From NCBI RefSeq assembly GCF_904846075.1, contig NZ_CAJGZH010000001.1, forward strand, positions 1,116,001 to 1,180,000: 64,000 bases of DNA, given 5' to 3'. The stretch comes from Psychrobacter glacincola (GTDB taxonomy: Bacteria > Pseudomonadota > Gammaproteobacteria > Pseudomonadales > Moraxellaceae). Every line of letters begins with the position of its first letter. Position 1 is the stretch's first letter. A program made the position numbers and the translations under genes. Below the pieces are notes generated by a model that did not search any database, was not told where the DNA came from, and saw only the letters and a program-made list of their open reading frames with translations. Positions 39,883 to 49,167 of this stretch are shown here, one piece after another.

Positions 39883-39920
39883 AAAAGGTGACAATTACAT
39901 TAGCGTTATTGTCACCTTTT
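39883..39920. terminator. Strong hairpin between iscU and iscA
   Basis: Arms AAAAGGTGACAAT and ATTGTCACCTTTT pair perfectly over 13 bp around a 12-nt loop, with a T-run on the plus strand and one on the minus. It could reduce read-through into iscA-hscBA-fdx or protect the 3' end of an iscRSU transcript. Confidence 0.7.
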
Positions 39921-39956
39921 TAGCGTTAGTAGCTGTTCAATACATCGACTACTAAA

Positions 39957-39979
39957 GTACGGTCATTAAGACCGTGTAC
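39957..39979. repeat. Small hairpin downstream of iscU
   Basis: ACGGTC/GACCGT with a 5-nt loop, about 30 bp after the iscU stop, near the larger hairpin. Confidence 0.5.
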
Positions 39980-40008
39980 TTAGAAGTACAATACTTACGC
40001 TAATAGGT

Positions 40009-40419
40009 TTAGCTAGCCGCTTCTTCTGTTTCTACTGCTGCGCTATGCTTACCTTTATAGTCGCTAATAGCGGCTTTAATGGCGTCTTCAGCAAGTACAG
40101 AGCAATGCACTTTTACTGGTGGTAAGGCCAACTCTTTCGCGATATCGTTGTTTTTGATTTCGCCCGCTTGATCCAAGCTTTTGCCTTTTAGCCACTCAGT
40201 AACGAGCGAGCTTGAAGCGATTGCCGAACCACAGCCGTAAGTTTTAAAGCGTGCATCTTCAATGATGCCGTTATCATCAACTTGAATCTGTAGGCGCATT
40301 ACATCGCCACAAGCTGGGGCACCAACCATACCAGTACCAACGTTTTTGGCATTTTTATCAAGATTGCCGACGTTGCGTGGATTTTCGTAATGATCAATAA
40401 CTTGGTCACTATAGGCCAT
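40009..40419 (-). CDS. iscU: Iron-sulfur cluster scaffold IscU
   Basis: 136 residues. The three cluster-ligand cysteines are in GAPACGDVMRLQ, TYGCGSAIASS and VHCSVLAEDA, and the HscA-binding LPPVK loop precedes the third. IscU assembles 2Fe-2S clusters from sulfur delivered by IscS. GGAGAA lies before the ATG. The iscS-iscU spacer of 198 bp holds a 15-bp tandem repeat. Confidence 0.97.
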   Translation of the reverse strand: MAYSDQVIDHYENPRNVGNLDKNAKNVGTGMVGAPACGDVMRLQIQVDDNGIIEDARFKTYGCGSAIASSSLVTEWLKGKSLDQAGEIKNNDIAKELALPPVKVHCSVLAEDAIKAAISDYKGKHSAAVETEEAAS

Positions 40420-40514
40420 GGGGTTTTCTCCTAGTTAGATGATGAGTAGTTAATTACTGACTTTAAATGTCTAACTACTCATCGATAATTGGGGTCAAAC
40501 ATTTAGTTAATAGA

Positions 40515-40559
40515 AACGGTATTTATAAAAACGGTATTTATAAAAACTGGATTTATAAG
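40515..40559 (-). repeat. 15-bp tandem repeat, three units, in the iscS-iscU spacer
   Basis: On the plus strand AACGGTATTTATAAA occurs twice in a row, followed by AACTGGATTTATAAG. The units sit in the transcribed spacer between iscS and iscU. Confidence 0.85.
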
Positions 40560-40617
40560 TGTCTGATCAATCGTTTAATGGTTCTGTTTGATAACTATAT
40601 CGTTGCTTTCGGTAATT

Positions 40618-41844
40618 TTAGTGCTCAGCCCATTCGACTGAATCTAAATCAACACCTTCTTGGTACATATCCCAAAGTGGTGATAAGGCACGTAATTTAT
40701 CGACCGCTTCATGCATTTGTTTGATGACAGTATCGATGTCTGCTTCAGTGGTATAACGACCGAAGCTGAAACGAATGGAGCTGTGTGCTAATTCATCTGG
40801 GCGACCAATAGCGCGTAATACATATGATGGCTCAAGCGTCGCTGATGTACAGGCTGAACCTGATGATACAGCTAAATCTTTGAGCGACATCATGAGAGAT
40901 TCGCCCTCAACGAAGTTGAAGCTGATGTTTACAATGTTAGGTACGCTGTGCTCAAGATCACCATTTAGGTAAATCTCTTCGATATCTTGTAGACCGTTCC
41001 ACAGTTTTTGGCGTAGCTTGGCTGCATGTGCATGGTCTTCTTCATAACGCTCATTGGCTAAAGCAAATGCTGCCCCAAGACCAACGATTTGATGCGTCGG
41101 TAATGTACCTGAACGCATACCGCGCTCATGACCACCGCCATGCTGCTCTGCTTTCAAGCGGATACGTGGCTTACGGCGAACAAATAATGCACCAATACCT
41201 TTAGGACCGTAGGCTTTGTGACCTGAGAAGCTCATCAAATCGATCTTCGTGGTTTCAAGGTCAATCAATACTTTACCAACAGATTGTGCGCCATCGACGT
41301 GGAAGACCACACCTGCTTCACGAGTGATTTCACCAATGGCAGCGACATCAGTAATCGTACCAAGCTCATTATTTACCATCATGAGTGATACTAAGATAGT
41401 ATCGTCACGTAATGCTTCTTTCACTTGCTCTGGTAAGATTAGCCCAGTGCTTGGCTGTGGCTCAAGATAAGTAATCTCAAAACCTTCTTGCTCAAGCTCA
41501 CGGCACGTATCTAATACGGCTTTATGTTCGATCTTACTGGTAATGATGTGCTTACCACGAGATTGATAAAAGTGGGCGGCACCTTTAATGGCTAAGTTAT
41601 CTGATTCTGTTGCACCAGAGGTAAAGACAATCTCGCGTGGATCAGCGTTAATGACTTCAGCCACTTGTTGACGCGCTGTTTCTACCGCTTCTTCTGCTTG
41701 CCAGCCATAGCCATGCGAGCGCGAGGCTGGATTACCAAAGATGCCATCTACTGTCAGATACTCGCTCATCTTAGCAGCTACTGATTTTGCAACTGGTGTG
41801 GTGGCGGCATAATCTAAGTATATAAGGTTGTTATGTTGGCTCAT
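40618..41844 (-). CDS. iscS: Cysteine desulfurase IscS
   Basis: 408 residues from ATG 41844. The reading frame stays open upstream to 42018, but that part overlaps iscR, and [17 protein letters not shown] is the conserved N-terminus. The PLP lysine is in [11 protein letters not shown] and the mobile-loop catalytic Cys in [13 protein letters not shown]. It takes sulfur from cysteine for clusters, tRNA thiolation and cofactors. Its ATG overlaps the iscR TGA by 4 bases (ATGA), showing translational coupling. Confidence 0.98.
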   Translation of the reverse strand: MSQHNNLIYLDYAATTPVAKSVAAKMSEYLTVDGIFGNPASRSHGYGWQAEEAVETARQQVAEVINADPREIVFTSGATESDNLAIKGAAHFYQSRGKHIITSKIEHKAVLDTCRELEQEGFEITYLEPQPSTGLILPEQVKEALRDDTILVSLMMVNNELGTITDVAAIGEITREAGVVFHVDGAQSVGKVLIDLETTKIDLMSFSGHKAYGPKGIGALFVRRKPRIRLKAEQHGGGHERGMRSGTLPTHQIVGLGAAFALANERYEEDHAHAAKLRQKLWNGLQDIEEIYLNGDLEHSVPNIVNISFNFVEGESLMMSLKDLAVSSGSACTSATLEPSYVLRAIGRPDELAHSSIRFSFGRYTTEADIDTVIKQMHEAVDKLRALSPLWDMYQEGVDLDSVEWAEH

Positions 41845-42350
41845 GCTGGGTTTGCCTCGCTGTTCGATAGGGTAATAGTGTTGATATCTTTTATGGAAAT
41901 CTCTTTGGTAGAGCTGTGCTGACGCTCTGACACTGATTGCACATTTTCCATGTCTAATAATTGCGCTAATGTTATATTTTTCAAGTACTGTTCGATATGA
42001 TTGGACAGTGCACACCATAAATCATGGGTTAAGCACATTGTACCACCTTGACAGTCGCCGCGTCCTTCGCACTGCATCGCATTAACCGACTCATCGACGG
42101 CAGATATGATGCTCATGACGTCTATTTCATGCAATGGTTTGGCTAGATGATAGCCACCGGCCGCACCTCGGATGCTAGTGACCAGACCACGCTTACGAAG
42201 TTTGGAAAACAGTTGTTCAAGGTAAGAGATAGAAATCGATTGCCGCTTGGCGATATCAGATAAGGAGACTGCAGTGTCTTGTTGGCTGGTCTGTAATGCC
42301 AAATCCAGTAACGCAGTAACGGCATATCTGCCTCGAGTAGTCAAACGCAT
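41841..42350 (-). CDS. iscR: Fe-S cluster-responsive transcriptional regulator IscR
   Basis: 169 residues. The Rrf2-family winged helix-turn-helix lies at the N-terminus ([19 protein letters not shown]). The cluster cysteines are in [13 protein letters not shown], spaced as Cys92, 98 and 104 in E. coli. Holo-IscR represses its own operon when Fe-S supply is sufficient. An IscR-type operator overlaps the promoter upstream (42536-42560), so autoregulation is likely. Confidence 0.97.
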   Translation of the reverse strand: MRLTTRGRYAVTALLDLALQTSQQDTAVSLSDIAKRQSISISYLEQLFSKLRKRGLVTSIRGAAGGYHLAKPLHEIDVMSIISAVDESVNAMQCEGRGDCQGGTMCLTHDLWCALSNHIEQYLKNITLAQLLDMENVQSVSERQHSSTKEISIKDINTITLSNSEANPA

Positions 42351-42526
42351 GTGTTATCTCCAAACTTTTAAGTCATTTTTATTTAACAACGACCTTAGCA
42401 AAATGATAGTGGTGGTAGCTTGTAGCGCAATATGAAAGCTACTGATGGAATCACATAACCGCTAAGTTGTGTCTTATCGTTATTAAACAGCAGATGATGG
42501 ACCCGATGTGTGCAACGATTAAGCCA

Positions 42527-42560
42527 ATTATACTTAATCCTGAGTAATTTAGTCAAGATT
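42527..42560 (-). promoter_or_regulatory. isc operon promoter with IscR type 1-like operator
   Basis: On the minus strand a -35 TTGACT (42556-42551) and a perfect -10 TATAAT (42532-42527) are separated by 18 bp. The 25 bases at 42536-42560, AATCTTGACTAAATTACTCA and onward GGATT, resemble the type 1 IscR site in its half-site pattern. The site covers the -35 and spacer, as expected for repression. The start codon is about 175 bp away. Confidence 0.7.
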
Positions 42561-42896
42561 AAAGTGTGGTTGAATGGTTAATCGAGCTTATCACTATGAT
42601 TGATAAAAACAATGGTATTAAAAGGAGGGACTATAAGATTGAGAACATTGATTCCTAGCATTTTTGAAATACTAAAATTTTGAAATACTAAAATACAGTC
42701 TTGAGGTTTGAGTTCTAAGTTTTTTCTTTAACGACTATCAATTATATTAGGGCATGCTGAATGTTCAATACGCCCCAGTCATCTAAGCGCTTAGTATATT
42801 AAGCGCTTAATATGCCTTAATCGGCATCAAACGCGTTTGGTAAAGCAAGCAGCCTTTCATTATTAAGCTGACATTGGTAAGTCGTTGTTGGCGACA
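42561..42896. other. Intergenic DNA between the isc promoter and the SCP2-like gene
   Basis: No gene seen. It holds a short direct repeat (TTTGAAATACTAAAAT near 42662-42692), an imperfect inverted repeat GGGCATGCTGAA/TTCAATACGCCC near 42753-42778, and two AGCGCTTA-type palindromic bits near 42785-42815. The second may be a remnant of another short repeat element. Confidence 0.4.
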
Positions 42897-43541
42897 TTAA
42901 TTCATCAATAGCGTGATAATGGCTGCGATCATAATGACGAGAGCAGCCACGGTGACGATTATCAGGGTTTTTTGTTTGCTCTGTAACTCTTTAACCGTGA
43001 TTTCAAGCTCACGGTTTTTAATAGTTAAGGTGTTTATTTGGGTTTGTTGCTCTTTGATGCGTAATTTATAGCTGTCTTTTTTGTCAGCCATTTCAGCTTC
43101 AGTAGGCTTGGTCTTACCTTTGCCACCTTTTATCTTTTTAATAAGACCTTGAATTAAGCTGCCAAGACCGAGCTGCATAATAAACTGCTTGACCAACTGT
43201 ACTTGAACAGACTCGCCGCGCATTTGTAGTTTTTCGGTGGTTTCGCTGTCATGAGTGGTGATCGCATTGATCACTTGGATGCTATAAGCATTAATAATGA
43301 CGTCAGGTTCGCTGCGGTCAATAGGTAACTCTGCGTCTAATAATACGCCTTTGGTGCTAAAAGTGGCAAAAACCTCAACATGCGGTAGATACAAGCGTAG
43401 CGCCACGACAGTACCTTGCTTGGCAAGTGGGTAAGCGGCTTTACGTAGTTCGGGATCTAAACGTAACAATAGTGTCAGCGCCGACTCGATGAACACCAGA
43501 ATGATATTAAGAAAAGAGTGAGACAACGTAGAACGCTTCAT
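42897..43541 (-). CDS. SCP2/UbiJ-like lipid-binding domain protein with coiled coil and C-terminal anchor
   Basis: 214 residues from ATG 43541 (MKRSTLSHSFLNI); the frame is open 15 codons earlier but without a clear start. The first 130 residues resemble the SCP2 domain of UbiJ (FIESALTLLLRLDPELRKAA, then DVIINAYSIQVINAI and LQMRGESVQVQLV). A Lys-rich segment, a coiled coil of about 45 residues and a final membrane helix (LIIVTVAALVIMIAAIITLLM) follow. UbiJ binds ubiquinone precursors in a soluble complex; a membrane-anchored version here is unusual. ubiE and ubiB are not adjacent, so the assignment is tentative. Confidence 0.65.
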   Translation of the reverse strand: MKRSTLSHSFLNIILVFIESALTLLLRLDPELRKAAYPLAKQGTVVALRLYLPHVEVFATFSTKGVLLDAELPIDRSEPDVIINAYSIQVINAITTHDSETTEKLQMRGESVQVQLVKQFIMQLGLGSLIQGLIKKIKGGKGKTKPTEAEMADKKDSYKLRIKEQQTQINTLTIKNRELEITVKELQSKQKTLIIVTVAALVIMIAAIITLLMN

Positions 43542-44060
43542 GTAAATAATCCGTTTTATATTTGGCAAATTAGAGGCAAAAGACAAACAAGAGTCAAAAT
43601 TGACCCAAAAGGTGCAGTGATATTTTGCTTATAGTAACGCCTTTATAATAAAAAGTAACGCTAGTTTCTGTCAGTTGGGAAATTATTACTTTACAATTTG
43701 GTAATCAACAAGGACACAGATATTTATGACTGGCGATGCCTCAGTACGAGATAACATCTCTTTGAACGATAAGGCAGTATAGAGGTTGACTCGCTAAGTC
43801 GAAGTTAGGAAAAGCCAAGGTCACTAGCGGTTATGACCATTGCAGAGGCTTTGCGTAACATTGAGTGTCAAATACGTAGTACAGTAGGCAAAAATATGTA
43901 AAATCGCTTGCGCTCCTTATGCTGCCTTGATATAAAGACGATAACAAAGCGAAACCTGTTAATACGCCAGTCAGGCAGTTTTTATTGCTTAAATGCTATG
44001 AGAGCGTTACAATGCTTGGCGTGAGCGTTTATTATCCCCCTTAAACTTGAAGGAAATTTT
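43542..44060. other. Intergenic region upstream of the HU gene, 519 bp
   Basis: No supported ORF or RNA. AAGGAAA at 44050-44056 is the HU ribosome binding site. A small ORF from 43726 (18 codons) has no supporting signal. Confidence 0.4.
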
Positions 44061-44333
44061 ATGAATAAGTCAGAATTAATTGATAGCATCGCAGACAAAA
44101 GTGGCCTAAACAAAACCCAAGCTGGCGATGCATTGAATGCTGTTATGGAAAGTGTTGGTGAAGCGCTAGAAGCTGGCGATAGCATCTCATTGGTTGGTTT
44201 TGGTACTTTCAGCGTAAAAGACCGTAAAGCACGTACTGGCCGTAACCCTAAGACGGGTGAAGAGCTTAGCATTCCAGCAAGTAAAGTACCAAGCTTTAAA
44301 GCGGGTAAAAACTTAAAAGAGCGTTTAAACTAA
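44061..44333 (+). CDS. hupB: DNA-binding protein HU
   Basis: 90 residues, standard size. It begins [20 protein letters not shown] and has the DNA-binding arm signature [26 protein letters not shown] compacts the nucleoid and helps replication and recombination. A monocistronic unit with its own terminator; ppiD follows, the order (hup-ppiD) common in gammaproteobacteria, which supports the hupB name. lon is not upstream here. Confidence 0.95.
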   Translation: MNKSELIDSIADKSGLNKTQAGDALNAVMESVGEALEAGDSISLVGFGTFSVKDRKARTGRNPKTGEELSIPASKVPSFKAGKNLKERLN

Positions 44334-44716
44334 GCCGTTTTATTAAAAATGGATGCTGTATAACGACGTGATATACGAATCAACACAGCATTTACTTAGT
44401 AAAGCACTATATGGTTTATAGCATGGCTGAAAAGTCATAATATGAATCATAAAAAAGCACCTAGATATTAGGTGCTTTTTTTATCGCTATAGTTTGTATC
44501 ATACCACGTGAATATTTTGAGTCTGCATCAAAAATCACGTATCATAGGGCGCGCGATAGATGCGTTATTTAAATAAGGCTGTTTTACTCAGTCTTGTTGC
44601 TCTATATCAAATTCACACGTTCTTATTCTTACCATTGCCTGCTTAGATAGCATTGATATTAATAGTAATATTACAATGGTTTTTCATCAATATAGGTTTA
44701 TAAAGCAGAGATAACT
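44334..44716. other. HU-ppiD intergenic region, 383 bp
   Basis: Holds the HU terminator (44453-44482) and otherwise AT-rich DNA that presumably contains the ppiD promoter. Confidence 0.45.
44453..44482 (+). terminator. Intrinsic terminator of the HU gene
   Basis: Stem AAAAGCACCT/AGGTGCTTTT with a 7-nt loop and seven T. Confidence 0.88.
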
Positions 44717-46591
44717 ATGGATAAATTGCGCGATTTCTTAAAAAGCTGGCCAGGTCGCATTTTATTGATTTTATGCCTATCGCCGCTCGCTCTATTGGGT
44801 GTCGAAAGCTATTTTGGAGGCGGGGTCGATCCCAACCAAGTCGCTCAGGTGGGTGAAGCAAGCGTAGGGTTGTCCGAGTATCAGACTGCCGTAAATAACC
44901 GTCGTACTGAAATACTAGAACAAGTTGATGATGCCAGTCTATTAAATGAAGATGTATTGCACGAGCAGGTGCTCAAAGGTCTCATTGATCGTACGCTATT
45001 GGAGCAGCAAGCGGGCAAGCTTGGTATGACAGTCTCTGATGACACGATTAATCGTTTGTTGCGTGAAGAAGAAATTTTTAAGGACGCAGAAGGTAATTTT
45101 TCTAACGACCAATTCTCAAACTTCTTGCGCCAGCGCGGCATGACTAAAGATCAGCTATTTGCTGAGTTTCGTAACCAGTTAAGCCTCGACCAACTCAATG
45201 CCAGTATCGTTGGCACGGCAGTATATCCTATGCAAGCGGTCAGTCAATTGATTGACTTACAACTTGAGTCGCGCAATATCTGGCTGCATAGATTTAATTG
45301 GCAAGATTATGCAGATCAGGTCAAGTTAAGCAAAGGCGATATACAAGCCTATTATGATGCCAATAAAGACACGCTAAAAAGTGCGGCGATGGTAGATTTG
45401 GCATATTTGCAATTAAGTCCTAAAACCATTCAAGTGAATGAAGTTACGGAAGAGGATTTGCAGCAGCAATATGAAGCTTATAAGCAAGGGCTAGCGGTCG
45501 TCGATGAACGTAAGATCAGTCAAATCCTATTAACGGGTAAAGACGCGAAGACCAGAGCGGCCAAAATCAAAGCCCGCTTGGATAAAGGTGAGTCTTTTGC
45601 CGCATTGGCTAAAACCGAGTCAGATGATCCATCGGGAGCAACAGGTGGCGATATTGGTACCTTTAATCCCTCTGTGTTTGGTAATGATGCCGCAGCGGTT
45701 GAGCAGGCTTTAGAAGGCTTAAGTGTGGGTGATGTAACAGCACCTATTAAGACTAGCTTTGGCTACCAGATATTTACCGTAACCGAAGATAACGGTAGTA
45801 AAATCCCAAGCCTAGAAAGCATGCGTGCAGAGCTGACAGCAAAAGCCAAAGAATATAAGCGTCAAGAAATCTATGCAGATAAAGTGACAGCGATTAATGA
45901 CTTGGCAGCAGATGGCTTCAGTATTGAAGACATCGCTCAGCAAGAGAACGTAACGCTAAAACGTATCAAGGATTATCGTAAAGAAAACAACAAATCGGAG
46001 TTATCACAACCAGCAGTGATTAAGCAGGCTTTTGATGAGTTTACGATTCAAGATCAGGCAGTAACCGCAGGTATCGAAGTTGGTAACGGGACGGTATGGG
46101 TGCAACCAAGCAACTATCGTCCTACGAAAACGCTTAGCTTAGCTGCTGCTACGCCAAAAATCACTCAGATATTACGTCAAGAAAAGGCCACGGCATTGGC
46201 GCTAAAAGAGGCGAAGAAACTAGCCGCTGGTATTAAAACGCCTGCTGATATCAATAAACAGCCAGTACGTTTTCAATCATTAGGTGAAGTGAATCGCCAA
46301 ACCACTCTATTGACAGAGAAAGAGCGCGGATTGGCCTTTAGTCAGCAAGCAGCTAATAATGGTGTCGTTGCTATTGCCAGTGAGACTGAGATGGGCGCGA
46401 CTTTGTTGGTCGGTGATCGTATTAAAACAGAGGAGCAGTCGCCATTATCTGATGTGCAAAGAGCACAAACGGCTGCCATCATTCGTGATAACTTGGGGCA
46501 AGATCAGCTACAAGATTACTTGGATTATCTCCGCTTGGTATATAAAGTTGAAATTAATGACGCCAATATAGCAAATGCGCAAGGGCGTTAG
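44717..46591 (+). CDS. ppiD: Periplasmic peptidyl-prolyl isomerase/chaperone PpiD
   Basis: 624 residues. One N-terminal membrane helix (GRILLILCLSPLALLGV) anchors a SurA-N-like chaperone region, then a parvulin domain near residues 265-365 (ISQILLTGKDAKTR, DPSGATGGDIGTFNP, FGYQIFTVTED), then a C-terminal SurA-like segment. PpiD sits beside the Sec translocon and helps folding of emerging periplasmic and outer-membrane proteins. The spacing after HU is normal for the family order. A terminator follows. Confidence 0.95.
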   Translation: MDKLRDFLKSWPGRILLILCLSPLALLGVESYFGGGVDPNQVAQVGEASVGLSEYQTAVNNRRTEILEQVDDASLLNEDVLHEQVLKGLIDRTLLEQQAGKLGMTVSDDTINRLLREEEIFKDAEGNFSNDQFSNFLRQRGMTKDQLFAEFRNQLSLDQLNASIVGTAVYPMQAVSQLIDLQLESRNIWLHRFNWQDYADQVKLSKGDIQAYYDANKDTLKSAAMVDLAYLQLSPKTIQVNEVTEEDLQQQYEAYKQGLAVVDERKISQILLTGKDAKTRAAKIKARLDKGESFAALAKTESDDPSGATGGDIGTFNPSVFGNDAAAVEQALEGLSVGDVTAPIKTSFGYQIFTVTEDNGSKIPSLESMRAELTAKAKEYKRQEIYADKVTAINDLAADGFSIEDIAQQENVTLKRIKDYRKENNKSELSQPAVIKQAFDEFTIQDQAVTAGIEVGNGTVWVQPSNYRPTKTLSLAAATPKITQILRQEKATALALKEAKKLAAGIKTPADINKQPVRFQSLGEVNRQTTLLTEKERGLAFSQQAANNGVVAIASETEMGATLLVGDRIKTEEQSPLSDVQRAQTAAIIRDNLGQDQLQDYLDYLRLVYKVEINDANIANAQGR

Positions 46592-46667
46592 AAATAAAAC
46601 GGTTAAAGCAAACTTGAGATACTTACTTAGTCATTCTTTCTAAATAATCTTCTCAAGTTTGAAGCAT

Positions 46668-46698
46668 AAAAAAGCCACTGTCTACAGTGGCTTTTTTA
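46668..46698. terminator. Bidirectional terminator between ppiD and purH
   Basis: Stem AAGCCACTGT/ACAGTGGCTT with a short loop and T-runs on both strands. Confidence 0.88.
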
Positions 46699-46793
46699 AT
46701 GAGTATTACTTTTATCATAAAGATTTAGCATTAATGGCGATACGAAATTCAATATTGCTATCAATGCTAATATTCAAAGTAATACGGAACAAT

Positions 46794-48378
46794 TTAATGG
46801 CGGAAATGACGCATACCAGTGAATACCATCGCGATGCCATGCTCATTTGCCGCAGCAATGGTTTCATCATCACGCATAGACCCACCTGGCTGGATAATAG
46901 CAGCAATACCGACTTGGGCAGCGTTATCGATGCCATCACGGAAAGGGAAGAAGGCATCTGATGCCATAACAGCACCTTCAGTAGCCAATCCAGCGTGCTC
47001 AGCTTTGATAGCAGCGATACGCGCTGAGTTGACACGGCTCATCTGACCAGCACCAACACCGATAGTACGCTGACCTTTGGCATAAACAATCGCATTGGAT
47101 TTGACGTATTTTGCCACATTCCAGCTGAATAATAGATCGGCGATTTGCGCTTCTGTTGGTTGTACATCAGTGACAATCTTTAAGTCATTGGCTGTAATCA
47201 AACCAAGATCTTGCTCTTGTACTAGCAGGCCACCATTGACGCGCTTGTAGTCAAGCTGACTATCGCGTTGATCTGGCGCTGGCAGTTCGCCGCACACCAA
47301 TACACGGACATTTTTCTTAGCAGCTGTCGCTTCAAGTACACCATCTTCGATGCTTGGTGCAATAATAACTTCTACAAACTGATTGTCGATAATGGCTTTA
47401 GCCGCCGCCAACGTCAATGGGCGGTTAAAAGCAATGATGCCGCCAAAAGAAGACTCAGGGTCAGTACTAAAGGCAGTGTTATACGCGGTTACTTGATCGT
47501 TATCTACAGCGACACCGCAAGGATTAGCATGCTTAACGATAACGCAAGCAGGGGCACTAAAGGCTTTCACGCACTCAAGGGCAGCATCAGTATCGGCGAT
47601 ATTGTTATAAGATAGCGCCTTGCCTTGCAGTTGCTTAGCAGTCGCTATAGAGGCTTGTTGGCTTTTTAGCGGATGGTTTTCTGTATAAAAAGCGGCGTTT
47701 TGATGTGGGTTTTCGCCGTAGCGTAGATCCTGTGCTTTTTCGAGCTGCACATTAAAGGTACGTGAGAAATTCTCAGGCTGCTGGCTTTCATTGACACGGC
47801 TACCTAAGAAATTAGCAATCATTCCGTCGTACTGTGCAGTATGCTCAAAAGCCTTAACCGCTAAGTCATAGCGCAAAGCAGGTGTCAGCTCGGTGCCATC
47901 ATCTAAAGCGGCAAGTATGCGCTCATAATCTGCTGGATCAGTCACGATACCCACATGAGCGTGGTTTTTCGCCGCAGAACGCACCATCGTAGGACCACCG
48001 ATGTCGATGTTTTCGATAGCGTCGTTCATGGTGACGTCAGCACGAGCAATGGTTTCTGCAAACGGATAAAGGTTGACGACAACCAAATCAATACGCTCAA
48101 TCGCGTGCTCACTCACTCATTACGGCATCGTCTGTACCACGGCGTCCTAAGATGCCACCATGAATTTTAGGATGTAGCGTTTTGACACGGCCATCCATCA
48201 TTTCAGGAAAACCTGTGTAATCGGATACTTCGGTCACAGCAACATTGTTTTCTGTGAGTAAACGATAAGTACCGCCAGTAGACAGTAAGCCAAAGCCTGA
48301 CTTAATAAGGCCTTGCGCAAATTCAACGATATTGGATTTATCAGAGACTGACAATAGAGCAAGTGGGGTTGTACTCAT
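46794..48378 (-). pseudogene. purH: Bifunctional AICAR transformylase/IMP cyclohydrolase, with a 4-base frameshift
   Basis: The protein begins [20 protein letters not shown] at 48378. The IMP cyclohydrolase part includes TGGTYRLL and [16 protein letters not shown], and the AICAR transformylase part includes [19 protein letters not shown] sequence (here [15 protein letters not shown]), [10 protein letters not shown] and [11 protein letters not shown]. It makes IMP in the last two steps of purine synthesis. After DDAVMSE the frame ends, because TGAG occurs three times in a row (48108-48119 on the plus strand) where two would keep frame into [19 protein letters not shown]. Without the extra 4 bases the gene encodes 526 residues, a normal size. 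As sequenced, it is interrupted. Confidence 0.93.
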
Positions 48379-48392
48379 AAGAAAATTTCCAT

Positions 48393-48419
48393 AAAAAAAG
48401 CCTGACGTAAACGTCTGGC
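48393..48419 (-). terminator. Terminator-like hairpin directly upstream of purH
   Basis: On the minus strand GCCAGACG/CGTCAGGC (one mismatch) with a 4-nt loop is followed by seven T, ending 15 bases before the purH start. It could be a fis terminator or an attenuator for purH. Confidence 0.7.
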
Positions 48420-48531
48420 AAGGTGACAATGACAATTTTTGCAGACAATATCATGGTGGATAGCGTCAATAACGTTAAATTGCCATACATAATGATTGGT
48501 AATAAAGACAGAGAAATGCATATAGCAAATG

Positions 48532-48892
48532 CTACATTAAGTCATAAGTTTTGAGTTTTTTGCGTAAAGTGCCACGATTCAGACCTAAGATTTGTGCACA
48601 CTTGGTTTGATTGCCTCGAGTTTTTTCAAGGACAACCGATAATAGCGGCTCTTCAACTTGTTTTAAAATAAGCTCATACAAGTCTGTCGGCATCTCATCA
48701 CCTAGCATCGCGAAGTACTGTCGTACCACACGCTCCACATGTACGCGCAGTGGTTCATGACGCTGGCTCGCATCGCTGTTCTAATGAGGAGTCAACATGA
48801 CGAGTTGAATGATGGTTAGCTGTACTATAATCGGCAGGATGCTCAGAGCTTGTGGCAAAATGATTGGCATTATGCTGTGCATGAGGTGCCAT
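48532..48892 (-). pseudogene. fis: DNA-binding protein Fis, with a one-base frameshift
   Basis: The C-terminal helix-turn-helix reads RGNQTKCAQILGLNRGTLRK, the hallmark of Fis. The good frame extends upstream through LRVHVERVVRQYF but meets a TAG at 48781-48783 without an ATG. In another frame, ATG 48892 with AAGGA 9 bases upstream encodes MAPHAQHNANHFATSS up to VDSSLE. Removing one base in the GAACAG stretch near 48778-48785 joins them into a Fis of 119 residues with a His-rich N-terminus. A GTG at 48738 would give a 68-residue core missing the N-terminal arm. Fis bends DNA and controls rRNA and recombination. It is upstream of purH, as in Pseudomonas. Confidence 0.88.
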
Positions 48893-49167
48893 AAGATAAT
48901 GTCCTTGGGATTGGAAAGAGTCAAACCATAAGATATCAGGGTATTATATCAAATTAATATCGTTTAGCGCTGACAGATTAACCTTATATTGGCAGCAGTA
49001 TGACTAGGGTATATGCTTACTATTATAACATTGCCACAAAATATAACTGGCTGTGTCGCACTTGCATCACTATTGAACTTGCGACCTGTCTACGTTTTTC
49101 TGACGGCTGAAGTTTTAAGAGACAAGGTTGTTTATAGATAGACAATATTTTGTTGGTAATTATCTAT
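48893..49167. other. Intergenic DNA between the DUF3426 gene and fis, 275 bp
   Basis: AT-rich, no ORF. In Pseudomonas dusB occupies this place before fis; no trace of it is seen here. The fis promoter presumably lies in this stretch. Confidence 0.5.

Noticed and set aside
41845-42018. 58-residue N-terminal extension of IscS
   Set aside because: It lies inside iscR, and the conserved IscS start overlaps the iscR stop as ATGA.
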